64,000 nt of DNA from Dictyobacter arantiisoli (GTDB lineage: Bacteria; Chloroflexota; Ktedonobacteria; Ktedonobacterales; Ktedonobacteraceae). Under the pieces are notes generated by a model. The model was given only the letters and a program-made list of their open reading frames with translations, was not told where the DNA came from and did not search any database. Shown here one piece after another: positions 17,513-26,037 of the stretch (its first letter is position 1; every line of letters starts with the position of its first letter). The DNA lies in contig NZ_BIXY01000025.1 in assembly GCF_008326305.1 (NCBI RefSeq), positions 1-64,000 of the forward strand, read 5' to 3'. The position numbers were made by a program, and so were the translations under genes.

Positions 17513-17573
17513 TTGACATTTTACTTCAGTGAGTATATTATTGTGAATATTGAATGATTTTGAAAAATATTCA
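17513..17573 (+). promoter_or_regulatory. Strong promoter and putative TetR operator
   Basis: TTGACA (17513-17518) and TATTAT (17536-17541) are separated by 17 bp. Immediately downstream, TGAATATT (17544-17551) and AATATTCA (17566-17573) form an inverted repeat just before the tetR start at 17585, fitting autorepression of the tetR-P450 pair. Confidence 0.65.
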
Positions 17574-17584
17574 AACAAAAGTGA

Positions 17585-18304
17585 ATGGCAATGAAAAAAA
17601 TTGAGGCGCCCTCCAGACAGCAAGAGCGTGTGGAACTCATTTTACGTGTGGCTGCCGAACAACTTGTGCGCTGGGGCTACAAAAAAATAACCATTAATGA
17701 TATCGCGCAGCAGGCCGGTATTGGGACGGGTACTATCTACCTCCACTGGAAGACCAGGGAGTCCCTGTTTCAGGCCGTGATGTTGCGTGAAATCAGCGCG
17801 GTCTGGGATGAGATGCTGGAACGTATGCGCCATGATTACAGGGAGTTTTATCCTCATCGCATGATGCGCTCCCTCTTGCTTATCACCATGCAGAGGCCGA
17901 TTGCACATGCCATGTTTATCGGCGATGGAGAACTGCTGGGGAAGCTCGTGCAGAACAAGCTGGCAATACAGACGCGTATGATGCGTACGCCTGATCAGTT
18001 TGTTACCTTACTGCGCGATCAGGGGCTGATGCAAACGAACATGAGCGTGCATATGCAACAGTATGCTTTAAGTGCTGCTGTTACCGGCTTTTGCCTTGTT
18101 GATCCACTGATTGCTGAAGAAGACCGTGTATCGCTTGAGGAAAGGGTGGATGCTCTGGCTTATGTGATACGCCAATCCTTTGAACCTCCTGAGTTGGTAG
18201 CTGATGATGTGATGCGTGAAGTCGTGGCGCCCAGGATGCTCACGTTTTTTGAACAGATGAATACAGACCTTTCTCAACAGTTACAAATGATGATGTCTCT
18301 CTAA
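17585..18304 (+). CDS. TetR/AcrR-family regulator of the adjacent P450
   Basis: The 239-aa product has a classical TetR DNA-binding domain: YKKITINDIAQQAGIGTG followed by TIYLHWKTRESLFQAVM (about residues 35-68). A long helical C-terminal domain follows. It starts 32 bp upstream of a cytochrome P450 gene in the same direction, so the two form an operon behind one strong promoter with an inverted repeat. Repression relieved by the P450 substrate or a related lipophilic compound is a reasonable inference. Confidence 0.92.
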   Translation: MAMKKIEAPSRQQERVELILRVAAEQLVRWGYKKITINDIAQQAGIGTGTIYLHWKTRESLFQAVMLREISAVWDEMLERMRHDYREFYPHRMMRSLLLITMQRPIAHAMFIGDGELLGKLVQNKLAIQTRMMRTPDQFVTLLRDQGLMQTNMSVHMQQYALSAAVTGFCLVDPLIAEEDRVSLEERVDALAYVIRQSFEPPELVADDVMREVVAPRMLTFFEQMNTDLSQQLQMMMSL

Positions 18305-18336
18305 AAGAAATATGCTTCGCTGCATATTGGAGGTAC

Positions 18337-19761
18337 ATGATGGCAAAAAGCACAGTAATTTCGCAGACCAGATCGTCTCTTCCCGGTCCACAGGGCCTCC
18401 CACTGCTCGGTGGGAAAGTGGGTATGTTACAGCTTTATCAGCAACCTGTCACGTACTTACGACATATGTACAATACCTATGGCGATATTGTGGTGGTCAC
18501 GAAGAATGATCCAATGTTTGTCTTCGCCTTTGGCCCTCAATACAATTTTCGCCTGCTCTCCGATCCAGATCTTTTCCATGTGAGCACTGATAAGACGTTT
18601 AAGAAGGTACCACATGGGACAGCACTGACCCGCCTGTGGTTCAATAATTTGCAGCGCATGAACGGGGATCAGCATAAGCAGCAACGCCGTTTGATGATGC
18701 CATCCTTCCATAAGAAACAAATTGTCCATTACCACAATGACATGATCGATCAGACACAACGTATGCTTGATCAATGGCAAGCTAACACTGGCAGTGAGCT
18801 GAATCTGTTACTGGAGATGCAGCGACTCACGCAGGCCGTGACTGTCAAGACGTTATTCGGGCTTGATGATGATGTAAAAGTGAAAAGCCTTGGCGATCAG
18901 ATGCAGAATCTGGTAAAAATCACATCGCTGGGTTTATTGATACCGATCGATTTCCCTGGCTCACCATATCGCCAGGCATTGAAAGCTGCGCAAAAGTTTG
19001 AGGCGGAAATTCGTGCTATTATTGAGCAGAAGCGGGCGCAACCGGAGGCGACCGATGTCATGGCGATGCTGATCCAGGCGCACGATGAGGATGGCGAGAA
19101 GCTCAATGAGGACAATCTCATCGGCCACGCATTCGCCTTATATGTCGCCGGGCACGAGACGACCGCGAATGCTCTGACCTGGACGCATTTCCTGCTGGAG
19201 CAGCATCCACACTCCCTTGCCGACCTGCTCGATGAACTAGATGCGAAACTGCATGGCGCGCCCCCGACCATCGAGCAATTGAGTCAGTTGCCGCTGCTGG
19301 AAAGTGTTGTGAAGGAGAGCATGCGCCTGTTTCCTCCTGCAATGGCAGGTCTGAGAATTACGACTGAAGCATGTGAACTGGGGGGGTTCGAGCTCGCTGC
19401 CAACACGAATATCATGTATAGCGAGTTCATCACCCATCGTATGCCCGAGCTCTATGAGGAGCCAGATCGCTTCAAGCCTGAGCGCTGGTTGGCACTGGAC
19501 CGTTCGCCCTATGAATACCTGCCTTTTAGTGCGGGACATCATATGTGTATCGCGGCGTCATTTGCCATGCAAGAATTGAAGATTGTGCTGGCGATGATGC
19601 TTCAGCGCTATCGCCTGGCGGTGCGGCCCAATGTGAAGATCTCCACGAATCTCAGGATGCATGCACAACCTGGCATGCCTGTCCGCATCTTCGCCCAGGA
19701 TCGACAATTTAAGCGTACCCCGGTGCGCGGTCCAATCCAGAGCATGGTAGATATAAGGTAA
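18337..19761 (+). CDS. Cytochrome P450 (operon with tetR)
   Basis: The 474-aa product starts at the first of two adjacent ATGs behind TTGGAGG. It has the I-helix AGHETT (271-276), the K-helix E327-x-x-R330, FKPERW near 379-384, and the haem loop FSAGHHMC with Cys404 as iron ligand. The haem loop is a variant: His replaces the usual Arg two residues before Cys, and Ala replaces the Gly that normally follows at +2. Length and PERW motif place it nearer the CYP102/CYP110-like fatty-acid or lipid hydroxylases than the short actinobacterial type. No ferredoxin or reductase gene is in the window, so its electron donor is encoded elsewhere. Confidence 0.93.
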   Translation: MMAKSTVISQTRSSLPGPQGLPLLGGKVGMLQLYQQPVTYLRHMYNTYGDIVVVTKNDPMFVFAFGPQYNFRLLSDPDLFHVSTDKTFKKVPHGTALTRLWFNNLQRMNGDQHKQQRRLMMPSFHKKQIVHYHNDMIDQTQRMLDQWQANTGSELNLLLEMQRLTQAVTVKTLFGLDDDVKVKSLGDQMQNLVKITSLGLLIPIDFPGSPYRQALKAAQKFEAEIRAIIEQKRAQPEATDVMAMLIQAHDEDGEKLNEDNLIGHAFALYVAGHETTANALTWTHFLLEQHPHSLADLLDELDAKLHGAPPTIEQLSQLPLLESVVKESMRLFPPAMAGLRITTEACELGGFELAANTNIMYSEFITHRMPELYEEPDRFKPERWLALDRSPYEYLPFSAGHHMCIAASFAMQELKIVLAMMLQRYRLAVRPNVKISTNLRMHAQPGMPVRIFAQDRQFKRTPVRGPIQSMVDIR

Positions 19762-20522
19762 ATCCCAGGAGAAGCTTTTGCATAATTTCTAAGGCGGGCC
19801 ATGCATAAATTCCGCCTTGCTCGTTGAACACAAACGGTGTCAGAATATCAATCGGTGGATCGATGTACTATGTATGTCTTGAGATAGCCCCACTCTTTTC
19901 CAGGAAGAGGTCACCGTTCTGTGGTTGAAAGGAATGATAAAACAAAAAGGGAGGGGAATTTGGCCACCTACTCCACCAAATGGGGGTGAAGCAAGAGCTC
20001 CCTGCCTGCTGACGGAATCTGTGTACTGATCCTGGCATGCTTGCAAGCGTTTTTTTGGGTGTGCACTACCATACCGCTTCATGAAGAGGAATGAAGGCGA
20101 GAGGAGCCATCCGTAGGAACCACCCTTCACGGGTGGAGGGCCACGATCCTCTCGCACTGGCTCTCCTTCCCGCCTGCTCTGGTGCGGCTTTGGGGCGTGA
20201 TGGCAATGCCCCTCCGCCCGTGAAGGGTGGCATCTACGGATGCATCGGCATTCCACATTCTCCTTATTGAAGCGGTATGGGGGTGCACTCCCTCTTCAGA
20301 TGGCGGCTGCACTCCGGTGCTGTCAACAAAGGGTGCCTCCTTTTTCTCTGGGTTGTCTTCCTCTTTCCCTCATTTGTTGGAGTAGGTGGGAATTTGGCAC
20401 GCACCTACGTTTTTGATCATCATTCCAGGCATGTGAACCGTATTGGGGCACAGCCCTAGACCCCAGTCAAGGAGCTTGCTGCCCCTTGCATCCCCGCTTT
20501 TCAAATGAAAGGTAACGCAGTA
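19762..20522. other. Intergenic region dominated by a palindromic element
   Basis: No gene is supported. The centre is the concentric palindrome 19962-20390; to its right 'ggcacgcacctac' (about 20396-20409) repeats a motif found at about 4097. Confidence 0.6.
19962..20390. repeat. Large concentric imperfect palindrome (about 430 bp)
   Basis: Three nested inverted repeats share one centre at about 20175: 19962-19986 with 20367-20390, 20061-20093 with 20256-20288, and 20111-20137 with 20214-20240. Unpaired stretches separate them. No transposase frame is present. The folded form would be a long branched hairpin, as in palindromic MITE-like or REP-derived elements. Confidence 0.7.
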
Positions 20523-21749
20523 CTAGAACGTTATGGGCAGGCTCGTGAGGCCACGCAGGATAGGATTCTGGGTCCAGGTGAGTTGCGCAGCCGAACTTGC
20601 CTTTCGCAGGTTGGGCAGGCGTTGCAGTAAGGTGCCAATAGCGATCTGTCCTTCCAGACGCGCCAGGGGTGCTCCCAGGCAGTAATGGATGCCCTTGCCA
20701 AAGGCCACATGCTGATGCTCCTGGCGCAGAATATTCAGCACGGCTGGATCAGAAAACTGCTGCGGATCTGTATCCGCTCCGATCAAGGAAACAAATACCA
20801 TCTCACCCTTGCGAATCACCTGACCATGTATGGAGATGTCCGAGCTTGCCCAACGCGGCGAGGAGAGACTCACCGGAGCTGTGTAGCGCAACAATTCCTC
20901 GATGGCTCCTGCAAGCAAGGTAGCGTCGGCACGGAGCAGACGCATCTGCTCAGGATGCTCCAGTAACGCCAGCATGCCGTTGCCGATCAAATTGACAGTT
21001 GTCTCATGCCCGGCAACGATGAGTAGGAAGATGGTGGAAATGAGTTCGGTTTCACTGAGGGTATCTCCACTTTCCTCAGCCTGGACCAGACCACTTATCA
21101 GATCACTGCCAGGATGGGCTCGCTTTTCGGCGAGGAACGTTTTAATATACTGGACAAACTCCTCCAGAGCAGCGAGCTTGTCCTCCATTTGAGGCCCTAT
21201 AGGGGCATTCACGATCGTTTGCGTCCAGCTGCGGAATTGCGCGCGATCCGCGATGGGAATCCCCAGCATCTCTGAAATGACGGTGATAGGCAGTGGGAAG
21301 GCAAAGTCAGTAATGAGGTCCATCTTTCCCTGTGCCTCTACACCCTCCAACAGCTCGTCCGCAATCTGCTGAATACGTGGGCGGAGCTGCTCGATCATAC
21401 GCGGCGTGAAGGCTTTGGAGACCAGACCTCGCAGACGGGTATGATCGGGTGGATCGACCGTGAGCATATCCCGCCTCCAGGTAATGAAGCGCGGGAGAAC
21501 GGATGCGCCCTCGTCGACTGTATTCTGCCCCTCTGAAGGTGACGAGACTTTCTGTATGTCTTTGATGAAACGCGGGTCTTTGAGAAGCGCGATGCCATCA
21601 TCATAGGTCGTCACGATCCAGCTCACCCCCGGTGCCAAAGGGCTGTTAAAAGGGATGAGTGGCCCCTGTTCACGTAAACGAGTATAAAAGGCAATCGGGT
21701 CGTGCTTGGTTTCTTGCGCGAGCAAATCGGCGAAGGTAATCTGTCCCAT
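20523..21749 (-). CDS. Cytochrome P450, short bacterial class
   Basis: The start at ATG 21749 (preceded by GGGAG) gives 408 aa; a GTG at 21785 would add 12 residues. Motifs are canonical: VDPPDHTRLRGLVSKAFTP near residue 100, I-helix AGHETT near 246-251, ExxR in EELLRYTAPV, and the haem loop FGKGIHYCLGAPLAR. This is the soluble ferredoxin-dependent type common in secondary metabolism or xenobiotic turnover. It is convergent with the other P450 gene but shares no operon with it. A palindrome upstream of the start may be its operator. No redox partner is adjacent. Confidence 0.95.
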   Translation of the reverse strand: MGQITFADLLAQETKHDPIAFYTRLREQGPLIPFNSPLAPGVSWIVTTYDDGIALLKDPRFIKDIQKVSSPSEGQNTVDEGASVLPRFITWRRDMLTVDPPDHTRLRGLVSKAFTPRMIEQLRPRIQQIADELLEGVEAQGKMDLITDFAFPLPITVISEMLGIPIADRAQFRSWTQTIVNAPIGPQMEDKLAALEEFVQYIKTFLAEKRAHPGSDLISGLVQAEESGDTLSETELISTIFLLIVAGHETTVNLIGNGMLALLEHPEQMRLLRADATLLAGAIEELLRYTAPVSLSSPRWASSDISIHGQVIRKGEMVFVSLIGADTDPQQFSDPAVLNILRQEHQHVAFGKGIHYCLGAPLARLEGQIAIGTLLQRLPNLRKASSAAQLTWTQNPILRGLTSLPITF

Positions 21750-21821
21750 CGTGTTCAGCTCCCATTCATTCATCCTTATATTCACATCAATAGTCTGTCT
21801 ACGAGCGTCATGTCCTAATCA

Positions 21822-21850
21822 ATAAGAATGGGTATAACATAGATTCTTAT
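21822..21850 (-). promoter_or_regulatory. Inverted repeat upstream of P450, possible operator
   Basis: ATAAGAAT (21822-21829) and ATTCTTAT (21843-21850) are perfect 8-bp arms with a 13-bp spacer, about 75-100 bp upstream of the P450 start on the minus strand. Regulator unknown. Confidence 0.45.
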
Positions 21851-22017
21851 GAAACGCAACGGTTTCGTACCAATTCTCAGGGCCGTTTAAAAGCATGTGC
21901 GAGAAAAGCGCAGAAACCGAGAAAAGCGCCAATGTCTCTTTTCTGCGTGAGTTCATTTCATTCCATTTTCTGGGCGAGTATGCTATAGTTCATGAAGAGC
22001 TCATCCTTACATTTTGA

Positions 22018-22219
22018 CAAAGTGTTTGATTCCCATCACCAGCGGGATCTTGCTGCTGACTCGCTGGCAGGCGCTTGCGCTCCAGCGCCCTTTTTAGTGT
22101 GTGGTGCAGGAAAGGTGCTGTGCACCTTTCCTCCACCACACACTAAAAAGATATTTGAGCACCGCAGGTGCGAAACCTCATACACAGAGATCGTAGAGAG
22201 CATGGGAATCAAGCACTTT
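22018..22219 (+). repeat. Palindromic repeat, copy A
   Basis: The repeat is bounded by caaagtgtttgattcccat (22018-22036) and its reverse complement-like atgggaatcaagcacttt (22202-22219). Its centre is a strong hairpin around 22092-22150 (ttttagtgtgtggtg... / ...ccaccacacactaaaa). An inverted copy lies at 25811-26015. Confidence 0.85.
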
Positions 22220-22223
22220 CTGA

Positions 22224-22321
22224 GCTCGACTTTGTACAATTTTGAAAACGTGAGCTCAAAAATGCGTCACACTCGCCCTTTTTCTCAGGCTCAAAAGCCT
22301 AAAAATGTACAAAGTCGAGCT
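22224..22321. repeat. Inverted repeat next to copy A
   Basis: Arms 22224-22243 (agctcgactttgtacaattt) and about 22302-22321 pair with one mismatch around a 58-bp spacer. It abuts the palindromic repeat and may be part of the same element family. Confidence 0.65.
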
Positions 22322-22415
22322 GAGCTGTTAGAAGATTCCCATTGTAGCAAGATTGGATTCTTTTATTTCATTCCTTTGGGACTTTGGAACTTTTAAATAG
22401 TCCTGTGTGCGGGGC

Positions 22416-22458
22416 TTGACATAATATTGACATATTTATATAAATATGTCAATATTAT
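22416..22458 (+). promoter_or_regulatory. Promoter overlapped by a perfect 38-bp palindrome
   Basis: A TTGACA box (22416-22421) is followed after 17 bp by TATAAA (22439-22444). The whole interval 22421-22458 is an exact palindrome with half-site ataatattgacatatttat. A dimeric or tetrameric repressor bound here would block the promoter of the 1035-aa gene starting at 22646. Confidence 0.65.
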
Positions 22459-22645
22459 ATAAATAAGAATATATTTTACTACTACTGTAACAATTGAAAG
22501 TTCTAAAGTATATTGCCGGGAGCAATATACTAACACGTGTGAGGCAACTGGACTACACCTTTGCATTACGATTTACTAATAAGCATTGCAGGATTAATTT
22601 ACTTATATACTTTATTTTGCAGATAATAGGGCAGAGGGAAACACC

Positions 22646-25600
22646 ATGGCTTTAGAATCCAGGCTAACGACAGGGTTCATACCCAGGGAGTTAGAGGCAG
22701 TGGCGTTAGAGGAAGTAGGGATCAAACCCAAGATAAATGATAACAAGCCCGAAGGTGATGATGCCCCCAAGCTCAAAGGTGATGATGCCCCCAAGCCCAA
22801 TGATGAAAATATCGCCAGGCCCAAAGGTGATGATGCCCCCAAGCCTAATAGTGAAGATGCTAGCAAGCGCCCGGAGGAATTTGGTAGAAAAAAACTTCAA
22901 AAAGGAGACAACTCACCAAAAAATATCAAATTAGTTCGTGACCTTGCGACGAAGTTTAATGATGCCAAAGAAATACCACAAGAACTAATAGACACAGTGA
23001 GAAAAAAGTCTCTCTCTTCTTCACCTGTCCCCAAACCATTTTATAAGGATTTGCTAAATGTTACCGAACTAGCACAGCAAAAGGCACCCATTGAATCGTG
23101 GGCGGAGGTGGGTGCTGCGGAAAAGGCCTTGCAGTGGTATCGCAATTACACGAGAACTAACAACATTGATAGTAAAAGTATTATAGATAATGCACAACAA
23201 TATTTAACTGATAAAAGAATGTCGTTGCCGACACCCAGGGAGATGGCCTTTAACCTGATTTCCACTGACAAGGTCCCCTTTGACCTGACTTCCTCTGACA
23301 GGGTCCCTTTTGACCTGACGCGTTTTGATAAGGATATTTCTACGTCAGAATCACAGCCATCTACATCCGCTGCTAAGACGATAGAAATCACTAAAATGCA
23401 AAGAACTGCCAATGATGAGACCTCAAAAATAAATACACAGTATGCAGTTTTTGCAGAGCAGTATCTCCCTGCACTTGCTGAAAAAATTACAAAAAAAGAA
23501 ACCTATATTGGTAGAGTCGCCAATCCCGATAACGACAAGATGCGAGCAGAGATCATGCCAGGTGAGACGCCTAATGCAGCATCTCAGATAGCTGATAGAG
23601 ATATCATAGAAAAAAAATTAGGGAGGGTAGAGGAATCTCTCAGACAAATAGATGTAGAGAAACATAACTTGTCGACCATAAAAGATAATCGTATAGCAAT
23701 CGAGCAAAAATTAAGCGAGACAGGACGTATATCGAAGTTCTTTAGTTACTCTCTTCGCAAATTGGAAAGAAGCATTCAGAATTTGCCAAATGATGAAGCT
23801 ATTGATAAAAGATTATCAGACATTGAGGAGCGGGAACAGAAGAAACTGGTTACAGGTAAAGCACTCCTCTATGCACTTGGTAAAGGAGAGGCGAAGGATG
23901 AAACATATTATACAGCATATCTCTTGAGGCAACAAGAAAAATTGAAAGATATGCAACTACAATTCACAAAAGTAGTTATGGGCAACAATATAGAGGCAAT
24001 AGGTCTCAAATTTGATCAGCTTCACACCACTGATACCTTGTCTGATCAAAGCGCAGGATTGCAGATGCTCAGCTCATTTGTCAAAGATAATTACGTCCCT
24101 AAGCTGTTTGACGGCTTATCTACTCACCTTTGGATCGGAGAGCCAATGATGTACGAGGGATTGGGAATCACGGTCGCTCTCCAGAACCACGGCGTTGGAG
24201 TGAATTTTGGGGCAACGATAGCGGATAGAGAGGGGGGATATAGTACATTAGGCGTTCTCTACCTTGTTAATACTGCTATACATGCTGTAAAAGGTTTCGC
24301 AAGCTATAAATTGCAAGGACGCTATGAACGAGCACTACAACAATTCAAACAAGGCTTTACAGAAGAGCAGTTTTATCAGGTGAAGCAACTTCCAGACGAA
24401 CACCAGTGGATTATCAATCGAGACGAAATCTCCCAGAAGAAGCAAAAATCTCCCTTCAAGATTGATTATGATAAAGCGTGGAACCGCTATAAAGCCCTTT
24501 CAAAGCCTTCAGAAGAGAAGGGGCAGGAGGGCGTTTTATTACCCGCAGATAATCTCAAAAAGCATGATCTTGAATCCCGACAGCAACTTAAAGAGATATT
24601 GTTCTTGCATATGATGAAACACTATCGGGGTATCAAACCATTCAAACGTTCTATGGAAAGTGTGGCGACTTCTCTGGCTTTTGGGGCCGGAGCTATTACC
24701 TATGCAACGGTTGGCCTGGGGGCAGGAGTGTTCGGGTATGCAGCGGCTGCTCTGGCGCATGTAGCTATAACGGATACGAGATATTTTAAACATGACATGC
24801 GTGGCAGACACGCGCGCGCGATAATTAAAAGCGAAAATTCCATAACAAGGGATATGGCAACAATAATAGATCAGACAGAAACAGGTCAAGAGATAAAGGC
24901 TGCAAAGGCGGAGATTGTTGGTGCTAATAAGCAATCCTGGCTTTCTACGAAGAAGACGGAGAAGACAGCAGAGAATAGTCAGCCTACCGAGCGTGGCACA
25001 AATAATGATGGGAAAATAGATAAAAAATATGTGCCCGATGATAACGTTGCAGCCGAAAATCGGCGTTACTATGATGCTATTAATCGTGCCTTGCAGAGGA
25101 CAGAAGAGGTTGTACAAAACAAGCACACCTTCTTCTCGGAAAATGTGAAAAAACAATATGTTGATGATCTTTTTGATAGGAATCTAAAGGAAGAACTGAA
25201 TCAACTGGCCAGGGATGAAGTTAAAGCAGAGTCGTGGTTTTCTATGCGCAAGCGCTTTAATCCTGATAGGGATGAGGAAACACGGCAGAAGCTCAGTTTT
25301 TGTGCTCAAACTGCTTCAGAGATGGTCAGAAACCTGTTGTCTTCTTCAGAGAAGACCCCTCAACAGAATGCTCATCTTTCTCAGGTGCCCTCCGAGCAGC
25401 AAAAATCTATCAACATCCATGTGTTAGAGGCGGTTTCTGAGAAGGATGCTCTCGATAAGCTGGCGGCCAGGGGCTTTACCTTTACTGATCCAACAGGAAT
25501 GAAGCACGAACCAACAGAAGTTATGGATGCTTTTGTACGCTATAAAACGGCCATGGCACTGCTTACCGACGGTGGCGCAATCAAAGCGGAGAAGAATATA

Positions 25601-25753
25601 CGCGGAAATATCAGGAAAGCGGCAATGTCTATAAATAAGATAGCAGTATCTAAAAACACCGGTAACGAAGATACAAAGATAATAGAAGAAAGTCCGTTTG
25701 AGGGTCTGGAAAAACGAACTGATGCCGCGATGAAAGGTCTTCCCATAAGCTGA
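22646..25753 (+). CDS. Unrecognised 1035-aa coiled-coil/membrane-associated protein
   Basis: The gene starts at ATG 22646 with a GAGGG element 8-12 bp upstream. Residues about 35-75 contain tandem copies of a KGDDAPKP unit, whose DNA (about 22752-22840) repeats nearly exactly. Long charged helical stretches follow (about 240-440), likely coiled coil. Two hydrophobic regions follow: one weak around 540-560 (GYSTLGVLYLVNTAIHAVKGF) and a stronger one at about 670-705 (VATSLAFGAGAITYATVGLG onward). A charged C-terminal third, rich in Lys and Glu, ends the protein. I recognise no catalytic motif and no family. The gene is visibly more AT-rich than its neighbours and is enclosed by inverted palindromic repeats, which suggests transfer as a unit. 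A toxin, phage-related or structural role cannot be told apart. Confidence 0.8.
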   Translation: MALESRLTTGFIPRELEAVALEEVGIKPKINDNKPEGDDAPKLKGDDAPKPNDENIARPKGDDAPKPNSEDASKRPEEFGRKKLQKGDNSPKNIKLVRDLATKFNDAKEIPQELIDTVRKKSLSSSPVPKPFYKDLLNVTELAQQKAPIESWAEVGAAEKALQWYRNYTRTNNIDSKSIIDNAQQYLTDKRMSLPTPREMAFNLISTDKVPFDLTSSDRVPFDLTRFDKDISTSESQPSTSAAKTIEITKMQRTANDETSKINTQYAVFAEQYLPALAEKITKKETYIGRVANPDNDKMRAEIMPGETPNAASQIADRDIIEKKLGRVEESLRQIDVEKHNLSTIKDNRIAIEQKLSETGRISKFFSYSLRKLERSIQNLPNDEAIDKRLSDIEEREQKKLVTGKALLYALGKGEAKDETYYTAYLLRQQEKLKDMQLQFTKVVMGNNIEAIGLKFDQLHTTDTLSDQSAGLQMLSSFVKDNYVPKLFDGLSTHLWIGEPMMYEGLGITVALQNHGVGVNFGATIADREGGYSTLGVLYLVNTAIHAVKGFASYKLQGRYERALQQFKQGFTEEQFYQVKQLPDEHQWIINRDEISQKKQKSPFKIDYDKAWNRYKALSKPSEEKGQEGVLLPADNLKKHDLESRQQLKEILFLHMMKHYRGIKPFKRSMESVATSLAFGAGAITYATVGLGAGVFGYAAAALAHVAITDTRYFKHDMRGRHARAIIKSENSITRDMATIIDQTETGQEIKAAKAEIVGANKQSWLSTKKTEKTAENSQPTERGTNNDGKIDKKYVPDDNVAAENRRYYDAINRALQRTEEVVQNKHTFFSENVKKQYVDDLFDRNLKEELNQLARDEVKAESWFSMRKRFNPDRDEETRQKLSFCAQTASEMVRNLLSSSEKTPQQNAHLSQVPSEQQKSINIHVLEAVSEKDALDKLAARGFTFTDPTGMKHEPTEVMDAFVRYKTAMALLTDGGAIKAEKNIRGNIRKAAMSINKIAVSKNTGNEDTKIIEESPFEGLEKRTDAAMKGLPIS

Positions 25754-25810
25754 TATTCTTTATATCCTTGCATGAGATATCCTTGCGTGAGAGTTGCCAG
25801 CAAAGCACTA

Positions 25811-26015
25811 ACAAAGTGTTTGATTCCCATGCTCTCCACGATCTCTGTGCATGAGGTTTCGCACCTGCGGTGCTCAAAACAGTTTTTAGTATGTGGTGCA
25901 GGAAAGGTGCAGTGCACCTTTCCTGCACCACATACTAAAAAGGGCGCAGGCGCGCACGCGCCTGCCAGCAGGTGAGCAGCAAGATCCCGCTGGTGATGGG
26001 AATCAAGCACTTTGT
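25811..26015 (-). repeat. Palindromic repeat, copy B (inverted relative to copy A)
   Basis: Boundaries acaaagtgtttgattcccat (25811-25830) and atgggaatcaagcactttgt (25996-26015) are exact reverse complements. The interior matches copy A read backwards: the 'cagcaagatcccgctggtg' segment at the right here is the reverse complement of the left side of copy A. It ends 22 bp before the sigma-factor start. Confidence 0.85.
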
Positions 26016-26037
26016 AAGAATGAGAAATGAATAGAGG

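Larger units (their letters stand above)
17036..17584. other. Intergenic region with perfect inverted repeat and tetR promoter
   Basis: No gene is supported in this 550-bp stretch. It holds the 23-bp inverted repeat at 17222-17304 and the promoter of the downstream tetR gene. Confidence 0.55.
21851..22645. other. Intergenic region made of stacked palindromes
   Basis: No gene is supported. From left to right it holds the 202-bp palindromic repeat (22018-22219), a second inverted repeat (22224-22321) and the palindromic promoter (22416-22458) of the 1035-aa gene. Confidence 0.6.
22018..26015. mobile_element. Putative 4-kb mobile unit: cargo gene between inverted palindromic repeats
   Basis: Copies A and B lie in inverted orientation at the two ends and enclose a single long gene with atypical composition. 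No transposase is encoded, so mobilisation would need one acting from elsewhere on the repeat ends. Mobility is inferred from structure only. The unit separates a P450 gene from an ECF41 sigma-factor gene that are transcribed away from it. Confidence 0.5.
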
